From contig JANSYL010000001.1 of NCBI GenBank assembly GCA_024742455.1, positions 186,001-250,000 on the forward strand: a stretch of 64,000 bases of DNA. The letters run 5' to 3'. The notes under the pieces are model-generated. The model was not told where the DNA came from. It made no database searches and saw only the letters and a program-made list of their open reading frames with translations. The stretch is from Paracoccaceae bacterium. GTDB taxonomy: Bacteria; Pseudomonadota; Alphaproteobacteria; Rhodobacterales; Rhodobacteraceae. A program made the position numbers and the translations under genes. This document shows, piece after piece, positions 62,375 through 64,000 of the stretch (its first letter is position 1; every line of letters starts with the position of its first letter).

Positions 62375-63772
62375 TCAGATATGGATCACCCGGTCATAGG
62401 CATCGAGCACGCTTTCATGCATCATTTCGCTGAGGGTGGGATGCGGGAAGACGGTTTCCATCAGGTCTTCCTCGGTCGTCTCCAGCTTCTGGCCCACGAC
62501 ATAACCCTGGATCAGCTCGGTCACCTCGGCCCCGATCATATGCGCGCCCAGAAGCTCGCCTGTCTTGGCATTGAAGACGGTCTTGATCATGCCTTCGGGT
62601 TCGCCCAGCGCGATGGCCTTGCCATTGCCGATGAAGGGGAACCGGCCGACCTTGATCGTGTGGCCGGCATCCCTGGCCTTGGCTTCGGTCAGCCCGACAC
62701 TGGCGACCTGCGGATGGCAATAGGTGCAGCCGGCGATGGCCTCGGGTTTGACCGGGTGGACGTTGTTCCTGCCCGCGATCAGTTCCGCCACCATCACGCC
62801 CTCATGGCTGGCCTTGTGCGCCAGCCAGGGCCCGTTGGTGGCGTCGCCGATGACATAGAGCCCCTCGACCCCCGAACGGCAATAGGCATCCGTGACCACG
62901 AAGGACCGGTCGATCTTGGCGCCCAAAGCTTCCAGCCCCAGGCCTTCGGTATTGGCGACGATCCCCACGGCGGAGATGACTGTGTCAAACTCGTGCTTTT
63001 CGGTCTTGCCGCCCGTCTCGATATGGGCGGTCACCTTGTCGGCACCGCGATCCAGTTTCTTGACCATCGCCTTGGCCATGATCTTCATGCCCTGCTTTTC
63101 AAAGCTCTTCCTGGCAAAAGTGCTGATTTCCTCGTCCTCGACGGGCAGGATGCGGTCCATCACCTCGACCACGGTCGTCTCGGCGCCGAGCGTGTTGTAG
63201 AAACTTGCGAATTCGATGCCGATGGCGCCGGAGCCGATCACCAGCAGTTTCTTCGGCATATGCGGCGGCACCAGCGCATGCTTGTAGGTCCAGACGCGTT
63301 TGCCGTCCGCCTCCAGCCCCGGAAGTTCGCGCGCGCGCGCGCCGGTGGCCAGGATGATGTTCTTGGCCTTCAGCGTCTCGGTGCCCTTGTCGGTCTTGAC
63401 GCTGACGGTGCCCCTGGCGGGCAGCGTCGCCTGACCCATCACCACGGTGACCTTGTTCTTCTTCATCAGGTGGCTGACGCCGCCCGACAGCTGCTTGGCC
63501 ACCTTGCGCGACCGGTCGACCACGGCATCGAGGTCATAGCCGATGCCCTCGGCCTTCAGGCCGAACTCCTTGGCGCGGTGCATCAGGTGGAACACTTCCG
63601 ATGACCGCAGCATCGCCTTGGTCGGGATACAGCCCCAGTTCAGGCAGATGCCGCCCATATGCTCGCGTTCGACAATGGCGGTTTTCAGGCCCAGCTGGCT
63701 GGCGCGGATCGCGGCGACATAGCCGCCGGGCCCGGCCCCGATCACGATGACGTCGAAATTCTGCTCGGCCAC
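62375..63772 (-). CDS. lpd: Dihydrolipoyl dehydrogenase
   Basis: 465 aa with a GTG start at 63772. E3 of 2-oxoacid dehydrogenase complexes. FAD loop VIGAGPGGYVAAIRASQLG, redox disulfide GGICLNWGCIPTKAML, NAD loop LVIGSGAIGIEFASFY, and the His-Glu pair in HPTLSEMMHES. In Rhodobacteraceae it usually follows sucB. The upstream gene here is an unidentified partial frame, so the complex served is inferred to be 2-oxoglutarate or pyruvate dehydrogenase. Confidence 0.95.
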   Translation of the reverse strand: MAEQNFDVIVIGAGPGGYVAAIRASQLGLKTAIVEREHMGGICLNWGCIPTKAMLRSSEVFHLMHRAKEFGLKAEGIGYDLDAVVDRSRKVAKQLSGGVSHLMKKNKVTVVMGQATLPARGTVSVKTDKGTETLKAKNIILATGARARELPGLEADGKRVWTYKHALVPPHMPKKLLVIGSGAIGIEFASFYNTLGAETTVVEVMDRILPVEDEEISTFARKSFEKQGMKIMAKAMVKKLDRGADKVTAHIETGGKTEKHEFDTVISAVGIVANTEGLGLEALGAKIDRSFVVTDAYCRSGVEGLYVIGDATNGPWLAHKASHEGVMVAELIAGRNNVHPVKPEAIAGCTYCHPQVASVGLTEAKARDAGHTIKVGRFPFIGNGKAIALGEPEGMIKTVFNAKTGELLGAHMIGAEVTELIQGYVVGQKLETTEEDLMETVFPHPTLSEMMHESVLDAYDRVIHI

Positions 63773-63858
63773 GGTCGGTCCTCCGGCAAGTGACAGGTTG
63801 GTTCAACGTTAAACGGCCCAACCTGTGGCTGCAAAGGACCGAGGGTCGCAGGCAGGGC

Positions 63859-63898
63859 TCAGGCCCCGGATCAGGCCCGGATCAGGCCCCGGATCAGG
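63859..63898. repeat. Short tandem repeat, about 11-12 bp x 3-4
   Basis: CTCAGGCCCCGGA-TCAGGCCCGGA-TCAGGCCCCGGA-TCAGGC: the unit GATCAGGCCC(C)G recurs with one-base length differences. It sits at and just after the stop of the partial gene beyond it. Each unit carries TGA on the minus strand, so extra stops follow the true one. Slippage is likely. Confidence 0.55.
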
Positions 63899-64000
63899 CG
63901 GCGTCGGCCTCCAGCGCCGAAACGATGCCGCCATAGCCGCCGTCCTCCATGAAGGCGCGTTCCGCCGCACTGGTCACGCGGCCCAGCGCGGCGTTGCGAT
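63894..64000 (-). CDS. 3' end of an unidentified gene, cut by the window edge
   Basis: The minus-strand frame from the right edge ends at TGA 63894-63896 and encodes ...RVTSAAERAFMEDGGYGGI then VSALEADAA. GC-rich third codon positions fit a real gene. No family can be named from 35 residues. It lies 121 bp upstream of lpd on the same strand. Confidence 0.5.
   Translation of the reverse strand, partial: RNAALGRVTSAAERAFMEDGGYGGIVSALEADAA

Overview
The window is chromosomal DNA of a high-GC alphaproteobacterium, most likely a marine Rhodobacteraceae (Roseobacter-type) species. Evidence for this: Entner-Doudoroff genes (zwf-pgl-pgi and edd-eda), an aglEFGAK-type alpha-glucoside locus with a LacI repressor, a GapR/DUF2312 protein, the trkA-trkH-hfq-hflX order typical of alphaproteobacteria, and a corrinoid/tetrahydrofolate C1 cluster. 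No rRNA operon or CRISPR array is present.

Layout. 1-1298: 3' part of a GT20 glycosyltransferase, best read as glucosylglycerol-phosphate synthase. 1331-6016: an AT-rich 4.64-kb integrative element in the 3' half of tRNA-Thr(UGU), bounded by an exact 46-bp direct repeat. It carries a full-length tyrosine integrase, a small HUH-type rolling-circle Rep, a second catalytic-domain-only tyrosine recombinase, a membrane-anchored PH-like protein and several very small proteins, but no recognisable cargo, relaxase, Zot or capsid gene. 6163-11117: hypothetical protein, gapR, a VIT-family transporter, a GlcD-like flavoprotein and Ppx/GppA. 11444-16185: C1 operon (virulence-factor-family protein, MetF, methyl-THF:corrinoid methyltransferase, a small protein, RamA-like ASKHA activator). 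16232: tRNA-Gly(CCC). 16845-20592: zwf-pgl-pgi. 20780-29364: housekeeping genes (agmatinase, HNH, esterase, AlkA, MFS, squalene/phytoene synthase, cysS, aminotransferase). 29361-31812: edd-eda with operator-like palindromes upstream. 32883-42900: alpha-glucoside uptake and hydrolysis (AglK, A, G, F, E), AglR, beta-glucosidase and glucokinase. 43020-50132: ccmE, argC, murI, acyltransferase, second agmatinase, flavin reductase, mazG, DMT exporter. 50263-52585: a FadL-type outer-membrane protein gene cut by a complete IS3-family insertion. 52690-64000: DMT exporter, hflX-hfq, trkH-trkA, uvrA, MFS, lpd and the 3' end of one more gene.

How it fits together. Imported alpha-glucosides are split by AglA, glucose is phosphorylated by Glk, and glucose-6-phosphate runs through Zwf, Pgl, Edd and Eda to pyruvate and glyceraldehyde-3-phosphate, so four loci here form one sugar-catabolic route. 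The main unusual items are the tRNA-Thr element, which pairs two tyrosine recombinases with a rolling-circle initiator and holds a 32-codon membrane-protein gene and a candidate origin hairpin, and the apparently recent IS disruption of the FadL-like porin.
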